From: Blautia parvula
GTDB lineage: Bacteria; Bacillota; Clostridia; Lachnospirales; Lachnospiraceae
Length of the DNA: 64,000 nucleotides
Assembly: GCF_020215665.1 (NCBI RefSeq)
Contig: NZ_CP084061.1
Span: 3,828,501-3,892,500, forward strand
Direction of reading: 5' to 3'
In this document: positions 10,843 through 18,225 of the stretch, in pieces
How the letters are laid out: every line of letters begins with the position of its first letter
Position numbering within the stretch: position 1 is the first letter of the stretch
Translations under genes and position numbers: made by a program
Notes under the pieces: model-generated
Told to the model about the DNA's origin: nothing
The model's database searches: none
What the model saw: the letters and a program-made list of their open reading frames with translations, nothing else

Positions 10843-10863
10843 AGTAGTAAATGAGTAGTAAAT
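10843..10863 (+). repeat. Int arm-binding repeats (DR2 type)
   Basis: Two copies of AGTAGTAAAT at 10843-10852 and 10854-10863. In Tn916 the same decamer is bound by the N-terminal domain of integrase. Matching copies lie at the other end. Confidence 0.8.
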
Positions 10864-10876
10864 ATAAGCTCCGATA

Positions 10877-12067
10877 TTAACAAGCCAGTCTTTCCAGTTC
10901 CGCTTTTGCAGATTGAAATGTACCGTGTGCGTAATAGCCAAGTGTCATGGTTATGTTAGCGTGTCCCATGAGATATTGCAGGGTGTTTGGGTTCATTCCT
11001 CTATTTGCCATATTCGTACAATAAGTATGCCTGAATGAATGTGGTGTGATGTTCGGTAACTTATCCGTGTGATACTTGTTATATTTCTTAATCAATCCTC
11101 GCACCATACCCTCATAGTTTCCTGCAACTTTAGGCAAGCCCTCACGGTTTAAGAATAGGAAATTGCTGTAACCACCTACAATCAGCGGTTGTGCTTTTCC
11201 TCTGCTCTTTAGTATTCTTTGGATTGCTTGATAAGCCCGTTCTGTCAATGGAAGTTCCCGTTTTCCGTTTTTGGTCTTTGGTGTTTCAATATAGTAGCCT
11301 ATTTCGCTATCTTTCAATAGCTGGTGGTCTATATTGAGTATTCTGTTCTGCATATCAATATGCGTCGTCAGTCCGCAAAATTCAGAAATACGAAGTCCCG
11401 TTTCCAGCAGAAGCACAACCTCATCATAATACTTGCTGTAAATCTTGTCCTTTTCCATAAAGGCAAGCAGGCGTTCTTCCTGCTCTGGTGTAAGGATAAC
11501 TTTCTGCTCCGTATCATCTTCCAGAACATCACTTAGCTTAAATTCAAACGGGTTCTTTCTGATACAGTCGTCTTGTATCGCCATGTAAAATGACGCTTTC
11601 AAGGAACGCTTATAGTTATCAATCGTTTTATAGGCATATCCTTTTTCACTCATTCTGATAGCCCATTCTTTAGCGTCCGATTGCTTCACAGTATCAATCG
11701 CCCTCATACCCAACGGGTCGTTTTTCAGAGCGTTCATAAGATACTGTCGTCCTTTTTCAGTAGCCCTTTTGATGTTCTTTCTTTGGCTGTTCTTCTTGTC
11801 GTAGAGCTGGCAGACTGTCATTTTACCGCCGACTGTGTCGATACCGTCGTTAAGGTCTTTTTTTATCTGTGCTTCTTTTTCCCTCAACGATATATCATCA
11901 CGCTTTCCAGCAGGTGTCTTGTCTGTCGGTACAAGTTTCCAAGAATAGACAAATTGTGGCTTTCCGTATATATCGGTATATTTATAAACGTATCTTCCGT
12001 CTTTTCGCTGGCTCTCTCCATTACGCAAATTGCGATTTTTACCGTCTTTTCGTTTTACATTAGACAT
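10877..12067 (-). CDS. int: Tn916-family integrase (tyrosine recombinase)
   Basis: 396 aa from ATG 12067 (GGAG 9 nt upstream). The N-terminal arm-binding domain contains RKDGRYVYKYTDIYGKPQF as in Tn916 Int; residues about 100-190 form the core-binding domain (GYAYKTIDNYKRSLKASFY); the catalytic domain shows Arg in GLRISEF, HSFRH, GHA and Tyr in GYYAHGTF. It cuts and joins the element ends and a circular intermediate. It is clearly a diverged relative of Tn916 Int rather than identical. The stop lies about 175 bp from the element end. Confidence 0.95.
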   Translation of the reverse strand: MSNVKRKDGKNRNLRNGESQRKDGRYVYKYTDIYGKPQFVYSWKLVPTDKTPAGKRDDISLREKEAQIKKDLNDGIDTVGGKMTVCQLYDKKNSQRKNIKRATEKGRQYLMNALKNDPLGMRAIDTVKQSDAKEWAIRMSEKGYAYKTIDNYKRSLKASFYMAIQDDCIRKNPFEFKLSDVLEDDTEQKVILTPEQEERLLAFMEKDKIYSKYYDEVVLLLETGLRISEFCGLTTHIDMQNRILNIDHQLLKDSEIGYYIETPKTKNGKRELPLTERAYQAIQRILKSRGKAQPLIVGGYSNFLFLNREGLPKVAGNYEGMVRGLIKKYNKYHTDKLPNITPHSFRHTYCTNMANRGMNPNTLQYLMGHANITMTLGYYAHGTFQSAKAELERLAC

Positions 12068-12144
12068 AGTGTAAAGCTCCTTTCCGTCATGGAATGAGCC
12101 GTGATACGCTATATTTATTATACCATATCTACGGCTCAATGACA

Positions 12145-12348
12145 TTAGATTTCGTCCAATGTATCTATGATTTTTTCAAATTGTTTTCGCTTAATCTGAA
12201 TACGGTTACCGTTCACGATAACCCAGCCAGCGTCAATATTTTCTTCGGCTAATTTACGCAATTTCTTTTCGCCAATGCGGAAGTATTTGGACGCTTCTTC
12301 AATCGTCAGCGTATATTTTTCCCAGATAGGCACATCAGTATTGTTCAT
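12145..12348 (-). CDS. xis: excisionase
   Basis: 67 aa, the family's usual length, with the conserved core [19 protein letters not shown] and [20 protein letters not shown]. It bends DNA at the element ends and favours excision by Int. The stop lies 77 nt upstream of int, so the two are likely co-transcribed. Confidence 0.95.
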   Translation of the reverse strand: MNNTDVPIWEKYTLTIEEASKYFRIGEKKLRKLAEENIDAGWVIVNGNRIQIKRKQFEKIIDTLDEI

Positions 12349-12722
12349 AATCTATGCACCCCCTTTACTGTGTGTCATTTTTTACAAGCAGGCAGACGGC
12401 TTTGGAAAGCTCCGTTAGTATCTCAACTATTCCCATTCTTGTGGGCAGAACCGCACCATGCGGACGTATCATTATTCTGTGAGGATAGGTCGTGGCAAAA
12501 CGACTTTTCCAACAGTCGCTCTCGGATCACTGCGTGGGTCGCTCGCTTTCTTTTGAAAAGGTCGTGGCGTACAGTCCCCGTGGCTCGCTATCTCACAAAC
12601 GTATCTGTCTGCTTTATTCAGTTGTCAAAGAGCTGTGGCGAAAGCGTGTTGCTTTCATGTAAAAGCAGGGGCAGAGCAGGAAAGAGGGGATTGAACAAAT
12701 CATGCTCTGCGGTTACTGCTTG
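12349..12722. other. intergenic region between xis and orf8
   Basis: 374 bp. An open plus-strand frame of 156 codons (12370-12840) lacks a ribosome site, runs opposite to all neighbours and overlaps orf8, so it is not called. The region probably holds the xis promoter and leader sequence of the orf7-orf8 transcript. Confidence 0.5.
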
Positions 12723-12965
12723 TTATTCTTCGGTTTCTAAAGGAATATCAAAGTCCAAAATCATTTTGATAAGTGCTTCTCTGATACGTCCTTTTAATTC
12801 CATGTCTACGACTATGCAGACATTACCATATTTGTCGTAGAACGGACGCAAACAACATTTTGATATGTACGGGTCATACAACGCCAGTATCTTTTCAATC
12901 GCATTTACGTTGCCGTCCACAGCCGACGAAATAAGGTAAAATGACGGGCGTGTGTTATTCATCAT
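12723..12965 (-). CDS. Tn916 Orf8-like helix-turn-helix protein
   Basis: 80 aa, starting at one of two ATGs (12965 or 12962), overlapping the orf7 end. It contains NVNAIEKILALYDPYI and RIREALIKMILDF, the pattern of the Tn916 Orf8 HTH_16 family. In Tn916, Orf7 and Orf8 promote transcription of the transfer genes and of excision functions. Same partner and order here. Confidence 0.85.
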   Translation of the reverse strand: MMNNTRPSFYLISSAVDGNVNAIEKILALYDPYISKCCLRPFYDKYGNVCIVVDMELKGRIREALIKMILDFDIPLETEE

Positions 12966-13383
12966 TCATGTTCTCCTTTAATTTTTTCTTGATTTCTTCA
13001 AGTGAGTTCTTCCTACTGCGGAACGACGTTGAACGGTTAATCTTTAATCTGTCGCCGATTTCTGTATCGCTCATGCCTAAGAAGAAATACATCAACAAGA
13101 TTTCTCTGTCTTTTTCAGACAGATACTTAATCGCTTCTGCTAAATCATCATCAAGGACACGAACCTCAATACCACATACATCAAAGGCGGTATAATCGCT
13201 TTCGTATTCGTCCCAGACTGCCAGCTTTTCTACGACGATTTCTGGAAGTTCACAATAGGAAATTTCCTTATTTCTTCGTCGCTTTAATTCTTTGCGATAA
13301 TTACGGACAATGCCTTTCACTACACGTTTGAGCTTGCAGTCAAATTGACATTGTATTGTCTTTTGGAAGTCCGACGGTTTCAT
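12955..13383 (-). CDS. Tn916 Orf7-like sigma-70 family factor
   Basis: 142 aa from ATG 13383 (GGGGG upstream); the longer open frame to 13635 runs through a leader and terminator and is not used. The C-terminal part, LSEKDREILLMYFFLGMSD then RLKINRSTSFRSRKNS, is sigma region 4. With Orf8 it activates its own promoter and transfer gene transcription in Tn916. The upstream region holds a leader peptide and terminator, and the orf9 repressor usually found there in the opposite direction is missing. Confidence 0.85.
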   Translation of the reverse strand: MKPSDFQKTIQCQFDCKLKRVVKGIVRNYRKELKRRRNKEISYCELPEIVVEKLAVWDEYESDYTAFDVCGIEVRVLDDDLAEAIKYLSEKDREILLMYFFLGMSDTEIGDRLKINRSTSFRSRKNSLEEIKKKLKENMNDE

Positions 13384-13508
13384 ATCATCACACCCCCTTT
13401 CCGTTATGACGTGAAAAGTGTTTATCCCTCTTTCCGCACCATATCTGTACAGCAAGGTGTGATTTGTTGCATGATTTTGAAAAAAAATGAAAAAATTTTT
13501 TCGGGTAC

Positions 13509-13545
13509 AAAAAAAGCCCGCACAAAACATATAGTCTGTACGAGC
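13509..13545 (-). terminator. attenuator terminator upstream of orf7
   Basis: Minus-strand stem with arms GCTCGTACAG and TTGTGCGGGC (G-T pairs allowed) followed by seven T. It lies between leader peptide 13586-13630 and orf7. Sequence and position match the unit at 9062-9098. Confidence 0.7.
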
Positions 13546-13585
13546 TATTAAAGCTGTGAGATATTCAGTTGTTAATAAAATGCTG

Positions 13586-13630
13586 TTAGGTAGTGTATGA
13601 CCGTATAAGATTATGCTTAAAACTTTCCAT
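13586..13630 (-). CDS. 14-aa leader peptide
   Basis: ATG 13630, AAGGGGGC upstream, encodes MESFKHNLIRSYTT then TAA. It precedes the terminator at 13509-13545 and orf7. Conservation of start, stop, length and 8 residues with the copy at 9138-9182 suggests translation-coupled attenuation of the transfer regulator genes. Confidence 0.6.
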   Translation of the reverse strand: MESFKHNLIRSYTT

Positions 13631-13662
13631 GACACAAGCCCCCTTACAGCACTTGATTTCTA

Positions 13663-13887
13663 TTAAACTTTTGTCTTTTTTGTAATCTTGTAAATATATT
13701 CTTCTGGAGTAGGGCGTTTATTTCCAAAATACTTTCTGAAATTCTCCTGCACTTCTGGGTCGGTGCTGTTCATAGCTTCATCAATCGTCGCTTCAATATC
13801 AGCTCGAACATCAGCTAATGACACACCGCCAGCTTTTGCACCAGCTTTCAATGCTTTTTTAATATCTCGTTTTTTAAGTCCTATCAT
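13663..13887 (-). CDS. small hypothetical protein
   Basis: 74 aa, basic N-terminus ([17 protein letters not shown]) then an acidic helix and a Lys-rich tail. Similar proteins occur in Tn916- and Tn1549-like elements, sometimes labelled by weak similarity to the Spo0A C-terminal region. No membrane segment. Function unknown. Confidence 0.55.
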   Translation of the reverse strand: MIGLKKRDIKKALKAGAKAGGVSLADVRADIEATIDEAMNSTDPEVQENFRKYFGNKRPTPEEYIYKITKKTKV

Positions 13888-13918
13888 AGTATTACCTCGT
13901 CACAATTTACTGAATGTT

Positions 13919-14344
13919 TTAGAAATGTTTTTCAAAATGCTTATATAGAATAATCCCTAAAAATGTTTGCAGTAGGAATAAACCAAATATAATGCCTATA
14001 ATCCATGCTTCAATATGAAGTAACGCAAGTACAAAAGCAACAAACAAGTACACGAAAGTCATTAACTGATATACTAAAGAACCAGCTTTCATTCTTAAAA
14101 ATATTTTTCTTTCATCAACATTATTGATGTGATTTTCTCTATTTATATTTTGTAATTTTTCTTTATTTTTTGGCATTTCATAATAACAAATTTTCAATAA
14201 TTGAACACCAGAAGCAAAAGCTAAACCGAACCCCATTGCGTAAAAAAGTGTAGCGTAATAATCAGTATCAATAACGAAATATCCAAAACATATAAAGATT
14301 ATACCTATAATAATCTCAATGATAAATGATAATTTTTTCTTCAT
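13919..14344 (-). CDS. small membrane protein with DER motif
   Basis: 141 aa from ATG 14344 (GGTGG 8 nt upstream). Four hydrophobic segments in two pairs, with VDERKIFLRMKAGS between them. The protein at 16580 has the same layout with NDERNIAITNAS, so the two belong to one membrane family (DUF2178-like). Such proteins commonly accompany small XRE regulators. The erm(B) insertion lies just upstream, 34 nt from its start, and may have separated it from its regulator. Confidence 0.6.
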   Translation of the reverse strand: MKKKLSFIIEIIIGIIFICFGYFVIDTDYYATLFYAMGFGLAFASGVQLLKICYYEMPKNKEKLQNINRENHINNVDERKIFLRMKAGSLVYQLMTFVYLFVAFVLALLHIEAWIIGIIFGLFLLQTFLGIILYKHFEKHF

Positions 14345-14377
14345 TGTTAATTCCACCTTTCAAAAGACTACATTTTC

Positions 14378-14694
14378 TGTATTAAAAAAATCGTTTTATG
14401 GTTGTTCAAATTATCCTGAATGTAAGTTTACTTTAGCTGAACATTTTAGAAAGAAAAAACTAACCAAAACGAATGTAAAAGAATTACTGGAGGGAAAAGA
14501 AACCCTGGTAAAAGGAATCAAAAACAAAGAGAAAAAGCCCTACAATGCCGTTGTAAAAATTGGGGAAAAGGGATATATTGATTTTATATCTTTCTCAAAA
14601 TAAACATAAAAGCCCTTTAAAGAGGGCTTTTATATATTAATCACAAATCACTTATCACAAATCACTTATCACAAATCACAAGTGATTTGTGATT
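14378..14694 (+). repeat. direct repeat flanking erm(B), left copy
   Basis: About 317 bp nearly identical to 16177-16500. It starts TGTATTAAAAAAATCG, encodes the C-terminal end of a type IA topoisomerase (stop 14603), and ends in AATCACTTATCACA iterons. Direct repeats of this kind flank erm(B) in Tn5398-like and pAMbeta1/pSM19035-derived segments. Confidence 0.85.
14379..14603 (+). pseudogene. type IA topoisomerase C-terminal fragment
   Basis: Frame reads FYGCSNYPECKFTLAEHF, the end of a zinc finger, then RKKKLTKTNVKELLEG and on to IDFISFSK. The front of the gene is lost. The right copy at 16146 retains the first CxxC pair. A plasmid-derived remnant. Confidence 0.75.
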
Positions 14695-14736
14695 GTTGAT
14701 GATAAAATAAGAATAAGAAGAAATAGAAAGAAGTGA
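14604..14736. promoter_or_regulatory. terminator and heptad-repeat operator region
   Basis: A hairpin AAAGCCCTTTAAAGAGGGCTTTT is described by arms AAAGCCCT and AGGGCTTT at 14610-14632 (intrinsic terminator). It is followed by tandem ATCACAA/TTATCAC heptads at 14640-14695, the kind of 7-bp repeats bound by omega repressors of pSM19035. Confidence 0.65.
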
Positions 14737-15006
14737 GTGATTGTGGGAAATTTAGGCGCACAAAAAGAAAAACGAAATGATACACCAATCAGTGCAAAAA
14801 AAGATATAATGGGAGATAAGACGGTTCGTGTTCGTGCTGACTTGCACCATATCATAAAAATCGAAACAGCAAAGAATGGCGGAAACGTAAAAGAAGTTAT
14901 GGAAATAAGACTTAGAAGCAAACTTAAGAGTGTGTTGATATTGCAGTATCTTAAAATTTTGTGTATAATAGGAATTGAAGTTAAATTAGATGCTAAAAAT
15001 TTGTAA
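14737..15006 (+). CDS. omega repressor, C-terminus altered
   Basis: 89 aa from GTG 14737. Residues 1-56 (MIVGNLGAQKEKRNDTPISA onward to KNGGNVKEVM) match the ribbon-helix-helix omega repressor of Inc18-type plasmids. After NVKEVM the sequence changes to EIRLRSKLKSVLIL, which is translated erm(B) leader-region DNA. The normal protein is about 71 aa, so the second half of the RHH domain is disturbed and repression is doubtful. Marks a recombination junction near 14905. Confidence 0.75.
   Translation: MIVGNLGAQKEKRNDTPISAKKDIMGDKTVRVRADLHHIIKIETAKNGGNVKEVMEIRLRSKLKSVLILQYLKILCIIGIEVKLDAKNL
14964..14969 (+). promoter_or_regulatory. probable erm(B) promoter -10
   Basis: TATAAT about 58 nt upstream of the leader peptide start; the segment with TTGATA and TCTTAAAATTTTG upstream is the known erm(B) promoter region. 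Exact -35 is not certain because TTGATA lies too far. Confidence 0.6.
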
Positions 15007-15026
15007 TTAAGAAGGAGGGATTCGTC

Positions 15027-15110
15027 ATGTTGGTATTCCAAATGCGTAATGTAGATAAAACATCTACTGTTTTGAAACAGACTAAAAACAGTGATTACAC
15101 AGATAAATAA
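15027..15110 (+). CDS. ermBL: erm(B) leader peptide
   Basis: 27 codons from ATG 15027 with GAAGGAGGG upstream, beginning MLVFQMRNVDKTSTVL. Ribosome stalling on this peptide with erythromycin opens the erm(B) start in known ErmBL systems. The final residues read SDYTDK, one change from the SDYADK form I recall. The stall site region RNVDK is intact, so inducible expression is plausible. Confidence 0.9.
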   Translation: MLVFQMRNVDKTSTVLKQTKNSDYTDK

Positions 15111-15234
15111 ATACGTTAGATTAATTCCTACCAGTGACTAATCTTATGACTTTTTAAACAGATAACTAAAATTACAAACAAATCGTTTAACTTCTGTATT
15201 TATTTACAGATGTAATCACTTCAGGAGTGATTAC

Positions 15235-15972
15235 ATGAACAAAAATATAAAATATTCTCAAAACTTTTTAACGAGTGAAAAAGTACTCAACCAAATAATA
15301 AAACAATTGAATTTAAAAGAAACCGATACCGTTTACGAAATTGGAACAGGTAAAGGGCATTTAACGACGAAACTGGCTAAAATAAGTAAACAGGTAACGT
15401 CTATTGAATTAGACAGTCATCTATTCAACTTATCGTCAGAAAAATTAAAACTGAACATTCGTGTCACTTTAATTCACCAAGATATTCTACAGTTTCAATT
15501 CCCTAACAAACAGAGGTATAAAATTGTTGGGAGTATTCCTTACCATTTAAGCACACAAATTATTAAAAAAGTGGTTTTTGAAAGCCATGCGTCTGACATC
15601 TATCTGATTGTTGAAGAAGGATTCTACAAGCGTACCTTGGATATTCACCGAACACTAGGGTTGCTCTTGCACACTCAAGTCTCGATTCAGCAATTGCTTA
15701 AGCTGCCAGCGGAATGCTTTCATCCTAAACCAAAAGTAAACAGTGTCTTAATAAAACTTACCCGCCATACCACAGATGTTCCAGATAAATATTGGAAGCT
15801 ATATACGTACTTTGTTTCAAAATGGGTCAATCGAGAATATCGTCAACTGTTTACTAAAAATCAGTTTCATCAAGCAATGAAACACGCCAAAGTAAACAAT
15901 TTAAGTACCGTTACTTATGAGCAAGTATTGTCTATTTTTAATAGTTATCTATTATTTAACGGGAGGAAATAA
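15235..15972 (+). CDS. erm(B): 23S rRNA adenine N6-methyltransferase Erm(B)
   Basis: 245 aa, full length. SAM motif [15 protein letters not shown] near residue 35 and target motif SIPYHLST near 101 are as expected. It dimethylates A2058 of 23S rRNA and gives macrolide, lincosamide and streptogramin B resistance. It is preceded by ermBL and a 124-bp attenuator. It is oriented opposite to all Tn916 genes, and its base composition (AT-rich) and Inc18-plasmid flanks show it came with the inserted block 14378 to about 16590. Confidence 0.98.
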   Translation: MNKNIKYSQNFLTSEKVLNQIIKQLNLKETDTVYEIGTGKGHLTTKLAKISKQVTSIELDSHLFNLSSEKLKLNIRVTLIHQDILQFQFPNKQRYKIVGSIPYHLSTQIIKKVVFESHASDIYLIVEEGFYKRTLDIHRTLGLLLHTQVSIQQLLKLPAECFHPKPKVNSVLIKLTRHTTDVPDKYWKLYTYFVSKWVNREYRQLFTKNQFHQAMKHAKVNNLSTVTYEQVLSIFNSYLLFNGRK

Positions 15973-15976
15973 TTCT

Positions 15977-16108
15977 ATGAGTCGCTTTTTTAAATTTGGA
16001 AAGTTACACGTTACTAAAGGGAATGGAGATAAATTATTAGATATACTACTGACAGCTTCCAAGAAGCTAAAGAGGTCCCTAGCGCCTACGGGGAATTTGT
16101 ATCGATAA
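15977..16108 (+). CDS. small ORF downstream of erm(B)
   Basis: 43 aa, ATG 15977, starting 4 nt after the erm(B) stop. It reads MSRFFKFGKLHVTKGNGDKL and ends inside the inverted-repeat relic. The same short frame follows erm(B) in Inc18/Tn917 contexts. Probably the start of a gene truncated by the Tn917-type end. Confidence 0.5.
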   Translation: MSRFFKFGKLHVTKGNGDKLLDILLTASKKLKRSLAPTGNLYR

Positions 16109-16142
16109 GGGGTACAAATTCCCACTAAGCGCTCGGGACCCC
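16073..16142. repeat. Tn917-type terminal inverted repeat relic
   Basis: Two facing arms of about 34 bp: the right arm read on the minus strand begins GGGGTCCCGAGCGCTTAG, the left arm AGGTCCCTAGCGCCTACGG. A GGGG start and GAATTTGTA core are features of Tn917/Tn551 (Tn3 family) ends. No transposase or resolvase is present; the two ends abut, so the internal part is lost. Confidence 0.7.
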
Positions 16143-16145
16143 TTG

Positions 16146-16402
16146 TAGGAAAATGTCCTAAGTGTGGCAACAATATTGTATTAAAAAAATCGTTTTATGG
16201 TTGTTCAAATTATCCTGAATGTAAGTTTACTTTAGCTGAACATTTTAGAAAGAAAAAACTAACCAAAACGAATGTAAAAGAATTACTGGAGGGAAAAGAA
16301 ACCCTGGTAAAAGGAATCAAAAACAAAGAGAAAAAGCCCTACAATGCCGTTGTAAAAATTGGGGAAAAGGGATATATTGATTTTATCTCTTTTTCAAAAT
16401 AA
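16146..16402 (+). pseudogene. type IA topoisomerase C-terminal fragment, right copy
   Basis: Reads VGKCPKCGNNIVLKKS then FYGCSNYPECKF, a four-cysteine zinc finger of plasmid type IA topoisomerases, and continues to IDFISFSK with stop at 16400-16402. Longer at its start than the left copy. No start codon belongs to it. Confidence 0.75.
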
Positions 16403-16500
16403 ACATAAAAGCCCTTTAAAGAGGGCTTTTATATATTAATCACAAATCACTTATCACAAATCACAAGTGATTAATCACAAATCACTTGTGATTTGTGATT
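16177..16500 (+). repeat. direct repeat flanking erm(B), right copy
   Basis: Matches 14378-14694 with a few substitutions and a different number of heptad repeats (TCACAAA type) at the end. Recombination between the two copies would delete erm(B) and about 1.8 kb. Confidence 0.85.
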
Positions 16501-16546
16501 CTTAATGATACAATATTACTATACAAAAAAAGAATGGGGCGTAGTT

Positions 16547-16600
16547 ATGGAGAAGGAAAAACTAAAAATACTTGAAGAATTAAGACGTATTTTTATCTAA
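16547..16600 (+). pseudogene. delta/ParA-like N-terminal remnant
   Basis: ATG 16547 encodes MEKEKLKILEELRRI before switching to FI and a stop. The first 15 residues are the start of the ParA-like delta protein of pSM19035/pAMbeta1. The break near 16588-16592 is the right junction of the erm(B) block with the Tn916-like backbone. Confidence 0.65.
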
Positions 16601-16996
16601 ATAACGAGCTGTTATAACCCATGTAATTTGTCCGATAGCAATAACTCCTGCTATCGAAAAAAACACAACTTTACTCATATATCCCATAAAGACAAGAGCA
16701 AATAATACAAGAACCAATAATGTAAGTGTTACTTTATAAGCATTCGCAAGAGAAGCATTAGTAATTGCGATATTTCTTTCATCATTTTCTAATATTTGCA
16801 TTTCTTTTGTTGGCTTACTGAATATATCACAACCCATAAAAATCAATATTATTCCAATAAGCGTTGTACCATAGACAACCAAATCTGGACGAGGTACGGG
16901 CAATAGTTGGTGTACGCCTAAACCATAAGTTAGTAAACCACCTAAAAAGATTATTACACCGATAAATAATTCAACTTTTTGTATCTTATGTTTCAT
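16580..16996 (-). CDS. small membrane protein with DER motif (DUF2178-like)
   Basis: 138 aa, four hydrophobic segments, central LENDERNIAITNASLANAY. The last residues (TS and stop) are read from the inserted delta-gene DNA, so the natural C-terminus may be altered by a few residues. It overlaps the XRE regulator by 4 nt. The pair resembles XRE/membrane protein modules of Gram-positive elements. Confidence 0.65.
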   Translation of the reverse strand: MKHKIQKVELFIGVIIFLGGLLTYGLGVHQLLPVPRPDLVVYGTTLIGIILIFMGCDIFSKPTKEMQILENDERNIAITNASLANAYKVTLTLLVLVLFALVFMGYMSKVVFFSIAGVIAIGQITWVITARYLDKNTS

Positions 16997-17196
16997 TTGC
17001 TTTCCTCCTCATAAATAAATATTTCTTCAATACTCATTTGAAAGTACCTTGCAATTTTAAAAGCTAAGATAATAGAGGGATTGTAGCGTCCATTTTCTAA
17101 AGAGCCTATTGTTTGACGAGATACTTCAAGAGCAGTCGCTAAATCTTCTTGTTTAATACCTCTTTGTTTTCGTAATTCTTCTAAACGATTTTTCAC
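16993..17196 (-). CDS. XRE-family repressor
   Basis: 67 aa from GTG 17196, chosen for AAGGGG 8 nt upstream; the open frame upstream to 17277 has no good ribosome site. Starts VKNRLEELRKQRG and contains QEDLATALEVSRQTIGSLENG, a short Cro/CI-type HTH of the YozG family. It likely represses itself and the co-transcribed membrane protein. Confidence 0.8.
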   Translation of the reverse strand: MKNRLEELRKQRGIKQEDLATALEVSRQTIGSLENGRYNPSIILAFKIARYFQMSIEEIFIYEEESK

Positions 17197-17296
17197 AACA
17201 TACCCCTTTCTTGAACAAATGGAAAGTTTGCTTTCCTTTTCTAATCTTATGATACTCCTGCAAGTAAAGAATGTCAAGCAAACTTTCCATATTTTA

Positions 17297-18208
17297 TTAT
17301 CCTACAATCTTCCAGTTGCTATCCTTATGTAGCACAAGTTCATACTGCGATATTTGTGTAGCCTTTGTCTGATTATCAAGGAATTTCACAGCAACTTTGA
17401 CTTTCACATTGTCCCCGTCCTTTGTAAAGATAGGGTTTACCAGTTCAGCATAAATGTAGTCCCTGCCGATAGGCTCAAGCACATTTCCCGATACATAGTA
17501 GGCAAGCTCTTTTTCTGTGGCTGTCGGGTACAGCTTAAAGAATGTTTCAAGAAATGCAGTAGCGTCATTGACGGTATCAGCGTCTACACTTGCATTTGCT
17601 TCTGGTGTCTTAGGCTCATAATCTGATTTCTCGATTGCTGGTGCAAGGGTAGGGTTCTGAACGATTACCATATCCCCGTCAGCGTCTACATGGACTTTTA
17701 CGGTATAGGTTGCTTTCACATTGCTTGTCTGTTCTCCCTCTTTTATCTGCTGATCCACTTCGTAGGTAGCAGAAAAAGTGTCCGTTCCCGACTGTTCAAT
17801 ACTCCATACAATCACATCTGTAACTGTGGAGCTGGTCGGTATATCGGTTCTAATGGTATCCACATTCAAGTCCTGCAATTCCTTTGTCAGATAACCGCTG
17901 ATTGCCTGCGTCCTTGCTTCAATCGCTTCTTTGCTGTTACTCCATGTGTAGTAGGGCTTTGCAAAGTTCTTCACAAAATTTTCTATCCCGTTGGTGTCCT
18001 GCAAGCGAAGCTCTATGATTTCTTTTTCATGGGTCGTGTGCTGGTCGATAGCCGTAAAATTCTTATACGCCCCAAAGCTCACGCTTGCGATAAGCACCAC
18101 CCACAATGCAATCACGGATTTTTTATGTGTGCCTACCTTGAAAGTACGCACCTTTTTTTCTTTGGGTTCTTTGATAGTTTCTGTCTGTTTCTTATTCTTT
18201 CTAAACAT
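17297..18208 (-). CDS. tcpC: conjugation protein TcpC / Orf13 (VirB8-like)
   Basis: 303 aa. A basic cytoplasmic N-terminus, one membrane segment (ALWVVLIASVSFGAY, residues about 34-50), then two NTF2-like extracellular domains, as in TcpC of Gram-positive conjugation systems and Tn916 Orf13. It scaffolds the transfer channel. Follows orf14 by 17 nt. Confidence 0.9.
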   Translation of the reverse strand: MFRKNKKQTETIKEPKEKKVRTFKVGTHKKSVIALWVVLIASVSFGAYKNFTAIDQHTTHEKEIIELRLQDTNGIENFVKNFAKPYYTWSNSKEAIEARTQAISGYLTKELQDLNVDTIRTDIPTSSTVTDVIVWSIEQSGTDTFSATYEVDQQIKEGEQTSNVKATYTVKVHVDADGDMVIVQNPTLAPAIEKSDYEPKTPEANASVDADTVNDATAFLETFFKLYPTATEKELAYYVSGNVLEPIGRDYIYAELVNPIFTKDGDNVKVKVAVKFLDNQTKATQISQYELVLHKDSNWKIVG

Positions 18209-18225
18209 GATGAAATCCTCACTTT

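Noticed and set aside
12370-12840. 156-codon plus-strand ORF near xis
   Set aside because: Opposite strand to all neighbours, no ribosome site, overlaps orf8; likely chance frame.
14640-14700. Possible CRISPR or origin iterons near erm(B)
   Set aside because: Short heptads match the omega-repressor operator type of Inc18 plasmids, so no array is called.
14676-15041. 121-codon minus-strand ORF over the omega/erm leader
   Set aside because: Antisense to recognised omega and ermBL frames and without ribosome site.
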